A stretch of 64,000 bases of DNA from Symsagittifera roscoffensis (taxonomy: Eukaryota; Xenacoelomorpha; Acoela; Convolutidae): positions 48,155,467 through 48,219,466 of the forward strand of contig NC_087070.1 in NCBI RefSeq assembly GCF_963678635.1. The letters run 5' to 3'. Position numbers and translations under genes: made by a program. This document shows positions 34,601 to 43,900 of the stretch, in pieces. The notes below the pieces were generated by a model. It had not been told where the DNA came from, ran no database searches, and saw nothing but the letters and a program-made list of their open reading frames with translations. Numbering within the stretch: position 1 is the stretch's first letter; each line of letters begins with the position of its first letter.

Positions 34601-37600
34601 CTTATTTTGTTCCACGAGTCCGTGGACTTCTTCATATCCAGGCTCCTCACTCTCTCTTTCATCTGCTCTGGACAACGTGTCAGTTTCATTAGTCCTCCCA
34701 AGTTTCCGTGAGTTATTGCGATCAATGTCAGAAGTCCATCTAGTCGCAGGTTCTGTATTCCATCCGTAAGCAGTATCGCCGGTCCTTTCACGAAACTCTC
34801 CGCTCCGAATGTCACGAACAAGGCTATTAATTCCACTATCGATACTTTCACTACTGCTTGGAGGAATTCCTTTATCAAATAGTGCGAGACTTTCGGGTAA
34901 ACTTTTGCCAAGAAGGACGCGGTCCATCCGGCTCCCAACCCTTCTAGCATGCTGTCTGTCCTTTCAAATCCCTCCTGTCCCTTCACTTCCTGGGTCCAGA
35001 AGGTTTCCAGAGTAATCTGACACATTCTGTTCACGAACTCAGCTGTCTTTTCTCCGGCATTTTCCGCCAGGTTCACCTCCTTCAACAAGTAGGCGTGTAT
35101 CTTAGTGATCATTACTGGGCCTTGCTGAAAAGCATCTGCACCCAATGCCGCTACTCTAGGATTCAGGTGTAGCCACTGGTTTGCTTCCGGCTTGGTTCTC
35201 AGCACCATCGCTTCCAGATGAGCTCTCGTCTCCAGTGAATTCTTTCTTCTCGTGTCTTCACTCGCCACTTCCATTGCTCGGAACCACAAGTCGTTGGTCA
35301 TTGCCGTGATCACTCGATGGTCATCATCTATTCCTGGTTTCAGTTTGAGTTGCCGACTGAAGTTGGACAGTTCCAACCCCAGCACTTCGTCCAACACTAA
35401 CATGTGTAGCGCGTGGTCCTTGAATCCTCTCATCGCGTTTGAGATATCTGACCATACTGCAGGCAGTTCAGCCTTAAGTGGCCTCAGGTTCTCCATTTCT
35501 ATCATGCGATTCGGGGCTGATATGATCAGATCATATTTTCCTTCCGAAAGTAAGGCTACCATTGCAATTACAAATTTCAGTCCATCCGGGAGATGTGCAT
35601 ATCCCGGAGACAACGCAAATACTACTCTCAACGTCACTTTATTGAATGATCCCTCCTTCGTCGCATCCACCACTTCACCCATCGACTCCAGGATGTCTTT
35701 TATCGCTGGCCATACTGCGTTTTCTGCTGTTGCAGGATCTCTGAGCCTGCTCAGAAAACCTCTACTGTGTAGATGGTCATTGATGCCAGCAAACACAATC
35801 GTTATCGGGTTCATTTCTGTCTGCCTTTGTACCCCTATAGCCAATGACACTGATTGCAATAGGTCTAGGTCAACTGCGGCCAGCATTATGACGTCCGGCC
35901 AAAACAAAGACTTAGAGGTGTACACGAACTCTGAATTCGCTACTACCATGATTTTGGACTTTCTCATCTCTGCTTTGTCGTAGGCGGCGAAGATGGTCTC
36001 ATCTTTCTTTATCGCTGTCAATCTGCCATATCTCTGGGCATCACCATCTTGGTTCACTAGTTTTGGGTACACTCTCTCCTTCACATGACCAGGTGGTGTC
36101 GTCAGTTGCCTAAATATCTTCACGTGTTGTCCAATCGGCGCTCTCGCCATCAGGAATCTTCCTGGTCTTTCTTCACGATTCCTCTCATCATGGTTCAACC
36201 TCACATCTTGCAACGGTCTTGCATTCACAGGTCCCATTGTGTTGTTGGAGGGCAGTCCCTCCAAATCAGCAAATCTCAAGGCCGTCGTGGAGCTGAAATT
36301 TATGCTAGCGGCTATCAACCAGTCTACGCCGGTTATCGAGTATAATCTGCTGACGGATAGCGTCGCTCCATTCAGCATCCTCCTTGCATCTTCAATGAAG
36401 CTTACTCTCTGTAGGTCCAGCTTCATCAGTTCGTCTTTGTATATATGCCAGGGAGACGGTATGGATCGGGACCACAACAATGAGCCTCTGCTCGGTCTCT
36501 CCTCTCGGCTGGTACTCGTCGTCTCCGATCTAGTGTCCGATCTAGATGTGCCTGCTACTTCTTCGATTGGTTGGTTGACAGGTCCTATCCTTCTCCTAGG
36601 ATGAATTGTCCTCCTCATCGGTGCTTCTCCCAACCGATCCTGCACGTCTATTCTTCGACCTGGTTCATTGGAGCTTTGTTGCCGGTAATTTGTGACGGCT
36701 GGGACCGTACCCAAGCGTGTTTCCAGGTTAGGAGGCACAAAGGTGGTGATCACCGTATCACTCACCGTTCCCTCTTCCTTCAGCACTCCTGTGTCAAAGA
36801 GTTCTGCTTCCAGCTCATCCAACCGTTCTTGGAAGACTCGATTCAACCAAGCCTGTCCTTCGATGCTGTCGAAGTGGATGCCATCCGTGGTCAGTCTGGC
36901 TTGATCCATGGCTCTCAATTCATGTTCAATGTCCATGAGGATCATTCTTCCGGCATTTCGATTTGCTAGGTTCCTCAGGATGTTGTTCCATCTCATGACT
37001 CCCTCGTTGTGCCTCCTTCCTGATGCTGTCAGGCTTCTCGTATTCATTGGCACAGTGCAAACGGTCAGTACCGCGCAACTGAACTTCTGCCAGAGAGTAG
37101 TGAACAAACACACCATCATTGACTCCCACAGTGCTTCCTGCTCGTCTGATCCTCTGGAGATATCATTCGTCCCGACTAAGATCATCACACTGGGAATCTT
37201 CCCTGGATTCATCAGTTCCACCATCCGATATAATTGGGCAATCGTCGCGCCTCCAAAGGCCATCACCGTGGCGACCCATGAGGTCCTCAAATTCGACAGC
37301 ACTCTGACTAAGCTGTCTCCCAATATCAGGTGAGATGTCCCGAGTGGTGGTTGCTGCAGGTTCACAGCCGGGCTCCAGGTAGCTCGATTGAAGCAGGCTC
37401 TCGGATCTGTCTCCGGAACTCCCGTGAAATTATACTTCAATTGATTATTCTTCTGCACGTCTATTATACGAGACACTTTCTTCGCTGGCATCTTCCGTAC
37501 TTTCCTCTCTGGGATTCTCGAGCTCCCCATGACTGGTGTCACGTTACTCATCCCTTGTCTGATTACTGTCTGGGAGAGTTGTACTCTGCCCGTATCGTCA

Positions 37601-38520
37601 ATCGTTCCATAGGGTGCGGTCACCCCGGAACCTGGTGCATTCTTGTTAGCGACCAATCGTCCAGCTGTCTCTAACATTTTTCTCACTGTCTGTTCTACGA
37701 CGGGATCACCCAAGGTGTCACTAGGATCCGGGATTGTTACTCGGTTCGTCTCTGCTGGAAGCCGTGTCTCCGTTGTTTGACTCATTTCTCGAGGTGTCAA
37801 GAGCTCCATCGGGGACTGCCCACGAGGAATATCCCTTGCAGGTATCACTTTCTCAATGGCCGTTGTCAACGCCGCCTGTTCCGATCGCTCTTTGTATTCC
37901 TGCCTTAAGCGTTCGATCTCTTGACCCTGCTTTTTGTTGCAGTCTTCAAACAACTTTCTCCACATGTCCCGGTCTTCCTCCATCGCCAGCATGGTCTTCG
38001 TCATATCGTCTAACTCCTTCTTCGTACTTCTCAGCTGATCGTTCATCTCGTCCAGATCTTGTATGGTTTGGTTCGTCTGAACCTTCTGTGTTACTTTCGC
38101 CCTTTTTGGTGGCACAGCTGCTCTCAGTGGTGAACCAGACGAGGTCGCCTCGCTGTTCATCTCCCGATGCATTCTCGTCAGCCCAGGTTTAGGCTTAGAG
38201 GGCATTGGCATCTCACCTGGTTGGTAAGTCCTAGAACTTCCCAATCCAGGCTCATTCGCCAAGTCACTCCCTGAGAGAGCCCCGTTTCTCCACCTCATCA
38301 CTCTCATGTTCGGGCGGTCTAGTACTCCTCTTTCTCCATATGCTGCCATCAACAGGACTTCCGTGGGGCGGTCCCCACGGTTGTCGTGCCCCAAGATGTT
38401 GATCAGGGCGGTCAGCAACATGACCACCTCTGGTTCCTCCAGAGCGAAGTCTCGTTCGATCAGCCGACGATAGATCGCATCTACCATCGGTCCTACATAT
38501 GCCTCTGCCAGGTCCATCAA
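31681..38520 (-). CDS. E1 ORF3: giant protein with SGNH/GDSL hydrolase domain
   Basis: The 2,279-codon frame lies where env would be. The listed start is a TTG; the first ATG is one codon on. Residues about 150-225 are a coiled coil. Residues about 395-580 carry all SGNH blocks: ILGDSL (catalytic Ser) near 400, AFGGATI, VGTNDISRG near 452 and TTDGIHFD (Asp and His) near 547. A second, degenerate segment near 870-1000 keeps FAGINDHLHSRG and PDGLKF but has no clear Ser block. Residues about 1630-1710 are acidic and low in complexity. Basic clusters PRRRRIEA and AKRKRVEE could be nuclear signals. Hydrolase activity (for example on acetyl esters) is inferred from the motifs. No signal peptide or membrane anchor is seen, so it is unlike an envelope glycoprotein. 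E2 encodes the same protein in broken form. Confidence 0.85.
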   Translation of the reverse strand: MMDLAEAYVGPMVDAIYRRLIERDFALEEPEVVMLLTALINILGHDNRGDRPTEVLLMAAYGERGVLDRPNMRVMRWRNGALSGSDLANEPGLGSSRTYQPGEMPMPSKPKPGLTRMHREMNSEATSSGSPLRAAVPPKRAKVTQKVQTNQTIQDLDEMNDQLRSTKKELDDMTKTMLAMEEDRDMWRKLFEDCNKKQGQEIERLRQEYKERSEQAALTTAIEKVIPARDIPRGQSPMELLTPREMSQTTETRLPAETNRVTIPDPSDTLGDPVVEQTVRKMLETAGRLVANKNAPGSGVTAPYGTIDDTGRVQLSQTVIRQGMSNVTPVMGSSRIPERKVRKMPAKKVSRIIDVQKNNQLKYNFTGVPETDPRACFNRATWSPAVNLQQPPLGTSHLILGDSLVRVLSNLRTSWVATVMAFGGATIAQLYRMVELMNPGKIPSVMILVGTNDISRGSDEQEALWESMMVCLFTTLWQKFSCAVLTVCTVPMNTRSLTASGRRHNEGVMRWNNILRNLANRNAGRMILMDIEHELRAMDQARLTTDGIHFDSIEGQAWLNRVFQERLDELEAELFDTGVLKEEGTVSDTVITTFVPPNLETRLGTVPAVTNYRQQSSNEPGRRIDVQDRLGEAPMRRTIHPRRRIGPVNQPIEEVAGTSRSDTRSETTSTSREERPSRGSLLWSRSIPSPWHIYKDELMKLDLQRVSFIEDARRMLNGATLSVSRLYSITGVDWLIAASINFSSTTALRFADLEGLPSNNTMGPVNARPLQDVRLNHDERNREERPGRFLMARAPIGQHVKIFRQLTTPPGHVKERVYPKLVNQDGDAQRYGRLTAIKKDETIFAAYDKAEMRKSKIMVVANSEFVYTSKSLFWPDVIMLAAVDLDLLQSVSLAIGVQRQTEMNPITIVFAGINDHLHSRGFLSRLRDPATAENAVWPAIKDILESMGEVVDATKEGSFNKVTLRVVFALSPGYAHLPDGLKFVIAMVALLSEGKYDLIISAPNRMIEMENLRPLKAELPAVWSDISNAMRGFKDHALHMLVLDEVLGLELSNFSRQLKLKPGIDDDHRVITAMTNDLWFRAMEVASEDTRRKNSLETRAHLEAMVLRTKPEANQWLHLNPRVAALGADAFQQGPVMITKIHAYLLKEVNLAENAGEKTAEFVNRMCQITLETFWTQEVKGQEGFERTDSMLEGLGAGWTASFLAKVYPKVSHYLIKEFLQAVVKVSIVELIALFVTFGAESFVKGPAILLTDGIQNLRLDGLLTLIAITHGNLGGLMKLTRCPEQMKERVRSLDMKKSTDSWNKIRDLRHTLIQHLLQQNRFGTGEDETIDREEDVRRHVGGMPLLTDLSLAMRTNPLALIRGVTEFVTVIYEPAVTFAFPDVKVEAYRRSVLHLNLISAVDGSTLNWCEQHTLRELMSEDLLFAKISEPEMTVINFDDHFCDRMGEVERGHIEVFPKLWNLRPYDKTNGEVTRVPRLTAAYHKVREETKDWGDYKKLPEAIPEFPLIRRMLLGAVSVVQTPRLRAFETNERRVGNFSVTMDPYFVDRNAAVLQYTRFAYTDQATRRRISNAATPKPGRFDEEWKELGLTPMRMRGRTELPEASLILTSVKKEIKVGGILQTRTFLAPFGCEEIKVVHGEEEDKSAGTLLIPRFQEEADNDEQGPSSSNKDKSEGDDGQGGSRQTEEPMQQDQAGGEDDRASTGGTSSLDFNIFSDLENNADTLETTEPADEGISTLEPPSAFMEMKRNLPESSSPGNSRKDDQRILMESPRRRRIEASARVPFLGTLPEEEWEVHHRDHESRTGRKLDRVAFMEEVWTVIQSYGTQSILKTGLNQPLMREILDKLDECEGRLSELLIDSATDESEANSPIKMTPQDDEGEVVYLSRTRRGTMRSKMVIDKINAMKMKLGSRVMPRRVGKTKVDSEISMKAGNSAKRKRVEEVMGLGQGDYQLSGTDRILTDIAMVPPILMAGIKSTGYKSKRSDRTLTGAALEMEILSQCGESKMRDFKPSPMNHGKGSVAGQLTPVEYNRLTVSETVSIDEPTGGYMEMLECRNSARGYVMALEDEKAMEGYLEMMLQGTTLKQKAYGTLASSDVEAETIEQLVSLPWKAVVLRYFEEEMRTTPTIHALVAVPYVRTELQLRFAWCMMGLTREEYDSEERKRSKEEKVFLMTNLRDLIVQEGAAVACAKRRDALCFIRFLIEQISVPALNTCVKMLREGEERTKALFLLTMLDMQQSKPMRVNMKELEELEPMKKIDEIRRFSNKELRLTKESMGA

Positions 38521-38933
38521 TTCATCCAGGTTGAAGTTGTCCGTTCTATTCTTTTCAAGTTTGATTTGATTCGATTCTTTGACTCAAGTGAGTAATTTAA
38601 ATGATCAATCAGGATCTAGAAAAGAAATCACGAATGTCACACCTGTCAGTTTCACCTTAACATATATCGTTAAAATTTGCTTAAAACAGTTCAGATAAAA
38701 AAATTTTATCCTAAAATTTTTTTAAATCAATTGGTTTCTAAAATTTTGGAATTCGACCTAAGATTGGACAGTCCAAACTTTGGATCTATTCCCAAGATCG
38801 TCATTCAGTTGTTCATGGTCACTAACCCCCACTTACCCATGATCTTAATAACCTAACACATAACATAACATAACACACATATCACATATTACACACAACT
38901 TAATCTTTGGCCTAACACTCTTTCGCACTTCAC
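38521..38933 (-). promoter_or_regulatory. Spacer between Pol and ORF3 with splice acceptor
   Basis: This 413-base gap separates the macro-domain stop from ORF3. In sense it holds TTTCTTTTCTAG (38627-38616), a good nematode 3' splice site, about 100 bases before the ORF3 ATG. This suggests ORF3 is made from a spliced subgenomic RNA, as env is in retroviruses. A small out-of-frame ATG overlaps the ORF3 start. Confidence 0.5.
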
Positions 38934-40931
38934 TCAGCCTATACTTAAGTAATATTTCTTATGTAGATACACTTGTATGTTTGTATCAGAGAATATCACA
39001 TGTACAAGCGCGTACAATTCCCGAGGATGCAGTCTTCCTCTGTTTGGATCGTACACTGGAAGCGAGAGCTCCTTCACGTCCATTTCCACAAGGAAGTCCC
39101 TCAGCCTCGTCAAAGACAAGACTAGGTTTTCTGGGTCCACGTGCTGCTTCTCTGTCGCCCTCGTTACCAAGAAGCATAAGTACTTTCCCGGTATCTGCGA
39201 CACCGCCGGAGGTAAGGCTGCTACGCCCCCTATCCCTGGTCTTTGCTTCCAAAGGAGTTCCATGTTTTTGTATTCTCTCTTAAAGTCTGCCGCTAACGCT
39301 GTCCTAAAACTCATGTCTGCGGTGATTGCTATCGCACATGTTCTGTTTGTGAGTATGAAATCACTGTCTGTTAGTATTATGTTACTTGAATATTCATTTG
39401 GTAAGTTAAAGTATGACTCAACCACCCTGCCTATGTCAGGTTTCTTAGGTTCTTCGCCTGTTTCTGCTTCTAACTCTCCTGTTTCTCTTGCTATTCTCAA
39501 TTTTTTTATTATCAGGTTTTCAGTGTGGGTAAGTCCTACCCCCACTCCCCGGACAAAAATATCCATCGGCGTCCCCGTCGATCGCATACCGGATATCAAG
39601 TCAAGGTTAGAAGCTGGAATGAGAAGTTGTCCTTCCTGGGCAGCCCAGGAAGGATCATCTCGTTCGATCTTAATGTATTTCGCGCTTTCACGATCTACGT
39701 CTTGAATCGTAACGCTGGTCACTTTAGGGTCTGATGTCATTTCGTTCAGCCACTCTAAGACACGCAGGTTCGTCAGGTCTTGTTCATTTGACTGCTGTTG
39801 CTCATCGTCGAATTCCACCTCGGGTTTCGACCAGTCGTCAACCCACTCATCGTTGTGATCATCGACTATGTCAATGTCTTGTGACACGGTGGTTATTTCC
39901 TCTAAACCCACTACTTCCTCCACTATTCTCTTCAGATCTATCCTATCCACTACAAAGTCGTCACCGTAAGGATTGTATTTCTTTCTTGGTCTCGTCCCGT
40001 CCTTCTGACGAGTCCGCATCGTGAACGGAAGATCTGGTTCCAAGTTCTTGGGAACCTCTATCTGTTCGGAATTCTGCCAATCTTCCTCTGCGTAGGGTAA
40101 GGTTTCATCGTCCGCTTCGATCTGTTCGTTTGGATCCAGGTCCAATGGTGTATCCGTGCCTTCCTCCACGACTTCGTTTCCATCGTTCTTCTCCCTGGTG
40201 CCTTTTTCATTGACCTCACAAGCAGGGTCCATCATTAGATAATCCCCTTCTTCCATGTCTGCAGGTATACACCAGTCTTCTGTCGATGGATTGTGTGGCT
40301 TGATGTTCTCGTAGTGAGCGGCTCGGCCAGTACTCAGTCTATAAAAACGTCCCTCCTGGTGCACCTCCGTAATCATGAAGGGTCCCCTCCACTTTTTTAG
40401 AAGCTTCTTTGTTCCTTTCGGTGGTATAACGTTCTGAAATACCCATACGTAGTCTCCCACCGAGTAGGCCTTTGCACCAGCTGCTTTCTTGTCGAATCTT
40501 TTCCTCTGCCTTGCCTGTGCTTGCTGAGTGTTTCGTCTACACAAATCGTTCAACTCCTGTTGGCGTCTGATCACATCCCTCACGTAGACCTGTGGGGACG
40601 TGTTCTTTCCCTCATATTCTGGGTAGAAGAAGGTTAAGGGTAAAGACTTCTCGTGTCCAGTCAACATCATGTTCGGACTGACTCCAGTGGTGGAGTGTTG
40701 CGTGCTATTATAAGCTCCCATCACCTGTGGAAGATATCTGTCCCAATCGGTCATGTACCTGGAACAATATACCCTCAGCATCGACACTAACGTCCTATTC
40801 TGTCTTTCCACTAGGCCATTCGTTTGAGGGTGGTATGTCGTGGAGTGAGCCTGAGCGACCTGTGAGCGTCTCATAAGCTCTTTCGTAAGCTCTCCTACGA
40901 AAGCTGTTCCATTATCCGATTGAAACGTCAT
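38934..40931 (-). CDS. E1 Pol, integrase C-terminal half plus macro domain
   Basis: The frame opens inside the integrase core: TFQSDNGTAF holds the second catalytic Asp and VERQNRTL the Glu. It continues through a GPY/F-type module (KKWRGPFMITEV near residue 170). An acidic linker of about 250 residues follows. Residues about 505-665 match the macro-domain pattern of the OARD1/TARG1 type: AIAITADMSFRTALAADFK, GGVAAL, YLCFLVTRATEK, ENLVLSLTRL, ELSLPVYDP and a closing TNIQVYLHK strand. The family's catalytic Asp in the G-C-G-L-D loop is not evident, so ADP-ribose binding is likelier than hydrolysis. A one-base deletion near 41003 separates this frame from the upstream Pol frame. The domain call is by eye. 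Confidence 0.85.
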   Translation of the reverse strand: MTFQSDNGTAFVGELTKELMRRSQVAQAHSTTYHPQTNGLVERQNRTLVSMLRVYCSRYMTDWDRYLPQVMGAYNSTQHSTTGVSPNMMLTGHEKSLPLTFFYPEYEGKNTSPQVYVRDVIRRQQELNDLCRRNTQQAQARQRKRFDKKAAGAKAYSVGDYVWVFQNVIPPKGTKKLLKKWRGPFMITEVHQEGRFYRLSTGRAAHYENIKPHNPSTEDWCIPADMEEGDYLMMDPACEVNEKGTREKNDGNEVVEEGTDTPLDLDPNEQIEADDETLPYAEEDWQNSEQIEVPKNLEPDLPFTMRTRQKDGTRPRKKYNPYGDDFVVDRIDLKRIVEEVVGLEEITTVSQDIDIVDDHNDEWVDDWSKPEVEFDDEQQQSNEQDLTNLRVLEWLNEMTSDPKVTSVTIQDVDRESAKYIKIERDDPSWAAQEGQLLIPASNLDLISGMRSTGTPMDIFVRGVGVGLTHTENLIIKKLRIARETGELEAETGEEPKKPDIGRVVESYFNLPNEYSSNIILTDSDFILTNRTCAIAITADMSFRTALAADFKREYKNMELLWKQRPGIGGVAALPPAVSQIPGKYLCFLVTRATEKQHVDPENLVLSLTRLRDFLVEMDVKELSLPVYDPNRGRLHPRELYALVHVIFSDTNIQVYLHKKYYLSIG
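38940..39420 (-). other. Macro (ADP-ribose-binding-like) domain of E1 Pol
   Basis: This is the C-terminal 160 residues of Pol. The order of a D-x-x-x loop before FKREY, GGVAAL, the hydrophobic YLCFLVT strand, a helix with LTRLRDF, and a final VYLHKKY strand follows macro-domain topology. E2 would encode it beyond the window, so only one copy can be read here. Confidence 0.7.
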
Positions 40932-40996
40932 CGGACAACCATGTCTTGCTATCCACGTATTGATCAGGTGGTCGCAAGTCTCTTCCGCCGAGGCAG

Positions 40997-43900
40997 TTAT
41001 GCAGGCACGGCCTCTGCATACTTCGTGAAGTGATCTATCATGACCAAGACTTGGTTATAACCGCTGTCTGTCATGCATATCTTCTGGTGATCTATCTGCA
41101 CCACCTCGTTGAATTCAGACGACTCAATCGATTGTAAAGGAAATCCTAATTTCCTTGGATCCTTGACCTGTTGGCATGACAGGCAGGCTGTTACCCATTT
41201 CTCACATGCTTTTTTCATTCCAGGCCACTCAAAGCGCTTCAGGATCCTCTGATACACTTTGTCGATCCCTTGATGGCCCATCTGATCATGCGACCTGAAT
41301 AATAGTTCTGTCTGATAGAGTTGCGGCAACACTATCGCGTTATATTTGTATAAGACCTTGTCTTCTTCTCTTCTCCTGCAAGCCACGATCCCGTCCTTGT
41401 TCAGATATAATCTCCCCTCCTTCTGCATGAAGTATTGTCTCAGGATCCTATAGCTGTCTTCTTCTAGGTCACCTTTGTCAGGTGCACCGTTTTCTATCCA
41501 CCTTTTTAGGTTGCTTGTCATGCGATCATTTCTCTGCGCCCTTAGAAGGTCCGAGAGTCTGTATCTCGCCTTCAAGTACGTCTTCATGACTCTCATCTGA
41601 CTATTCAGCTCGTTGGGCTGATGTGTGTCTTCTTCCATCTTAACGCACCAAATCTCCGCCAATGGTTGTGTTTCTTGCTGAAACGGCTGAAGATCAGTCC
41701 TGACTACCTCTTTCTGCGGCAACAGGCTTATCGAACGTTTCGATACCGCTATCGTTTCTAAGTCATCCGCTGCGTTGTCAAAGACTCTTTCGCTTGGTAT
41801 TAGGTAGCGATCACTGTCAGGATCCTGGTACACCTCTCTGTCCAGGTCTCTCGCCCGAGTTTCCACTAGTATCGCCAGTTCTGACAGTTTGGATCCCGAA
41901 CTCGAGTTCCTGTCTGAATAGGTGTCCATTCCTGAGTTTCGGGAAGCATCATCCGTCGAAGAGGTTGTGCTGGAGAATGCACGCTCCTCCAGATCATGTC
42001 TGTGCTTTCTTCGCATCCACCTGAACTCCCCGGACAAAACCTTGTTCTCTGGGTCCTGTCTCTCATCAGGAATTTCCTCGTTTATCTCAGACTCCCCGGA
42101 CAAATTTCCTTGTCCCGGGTGTTGATCTTGTGATTGCTGGTTCTTCTCCTCATCCTTCTCCCCGGACAAATAGTCTTGCGGCAGATTTTGTTCTACAACT
42201 TCACCCTCTTTATCCCGGTCCACAAAGGTGACGGTTTTCTTTCGCTTGCTGCTCCCCTGTTCTTTCTGTCCGTAAGAAGTACTTGTTAAAATCTCTTGGG
42301 GTATTGAGGATACTAGTTGCTGAACTATTGTCCTACAATCCCTTTCGTTCTCTTCGTGCTGTCGTCTGGACGGCATGATCTTCACCTTCTCACTGACTGT
42401 TAGTGATGCCACTGCTGCTGTCCACTCGGGGTCATCTCTGGTCACTTCTCTTTCTAACAATCCACCCAGCATCCGCATTACTTGTGGTGTGACTTGCACC
42501 GTTTTATCCAATAATGAGAGGCTGTTTATATTCATGCGAGAGAGTTCTTGCTGGACCAGGTTGGAGCGCAGCAACAAATCCAAGGGGACCGGATCCTCCT
42601 TGGACAGGATCTTTATCTCGGCTGCTTTCTCTACAGGTAACTCAGGGTGCCCTGGAATTGGATGTCCTGATTTATCCAACCATCTCGTTAAGGGAAGCGC
42701 TTCATAAGTTTCTTTGTCCAAAAACGAGAATCCCTCCTTTATTTCCGCCTGATTGGCCTGCTTCTGTTCCAATCTTTCATAGAACTCAGTTTTCTTGCTG
42801 AGGCTGTCAGCATTCTGGTGTTTATCACGCATCCTATGTTCGATTATCATGTGGTAGCCATCCAGTCTTACTATCCATCTACCAATATAACTCTGATCCA
42901 TCGAGTAGGTCTTCAACCAGGATAACGCTCTGTTGTCCACGCGTAACTTGAAGGGAGCGCTCCCCAAGTATGCACGGTACTTCTCCACGAAGGTGACTAC
43001 TGCAAACATCTCTGCTTTCGGTGCGCCATATTTCATCTCTGTGTCACTCAAGACCTTTCTGCCGTATGCGATGGGACGGAGAACTGTTCTTCCGTTCCAT
43101 TCTTGCTCTTGATGCAAGATTCCTGAGATGGCCACCACCGATGCGTCTGTGTCGAGAAAATACATGCCCTCTTCTGTAGGCATGCCCAGCACTGGCGCTT
43201 CGCACAGTTCCCGCTTTATGTTCTCGAATGCAACCTGTGCCTCATCGTTCCATTCGAACTTTTTCCCTTTGTTGCGCATCAGCTTCTGCATCGGGTACAC
43301 CTTGTCCGCATATCCTTTAATGAATTCACGGTAATAATTGGCAAACCCCAGGAAGCTCATTAGCTGTGTGTCCGTCCTCGGAGCCTTCCATGTCAGCACA
43401 GCCTCTACTGCTTCCGGATCTGGCCTCACACCATGCCTGTCCACCTTTCTCCCCAGGTACTTGATCGAATCCCTAAGGATTTCACATTTTGATGGTTTGC
43501 ATTTCAAGCCTGCTCTTTTCATACATCCGAAGACCTCATCGAGCCGGTCAATGTGATCCTCCAGGGTCGGTGTCGCTATGACTACGTCATCCACGTAGCA
43601 CATCAAGAGATTCCCGTACTTTTTGGTCACTCCTGTCAAAGCCTGAGCCATCAGCCTTTGAAAAGTTGCTGTTGCATTGCACAAGCCGAAGGGCATCCTC
43701 TTCCACTGGTACAACCCCAATTCGCACGCGAAATCGGTTTTTTCCCTATCCTTTTTCCGCAAAGGAACCTGCCAGAAGGCAGAACCTAAGTCCAATGTGG
43801 TGAAGAACTTGGCATCACCAAGTTTAGATAGGCTCTCGTCTATTCGCGGTATCGGGTACGCATCTTTTATCGTTACCGCGTTCAAGTAACGAAAGTCGCA

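Noticed and set aside
29599-38520. Envelope glycoprotein
   Set aside because: ORF3 sits where env would, but shows no signal peptide, furin-like site, membrane anchor or Cys-rich ectodomain.
31649-39705. Long plus-strand frames opposite ORF3 and Pol (for example 35252-35983 and 38977-39705)
   Set aside because: They mirror the coding minus strand, are Ser/Leu-rich as expected of antisense frames and have no domains.
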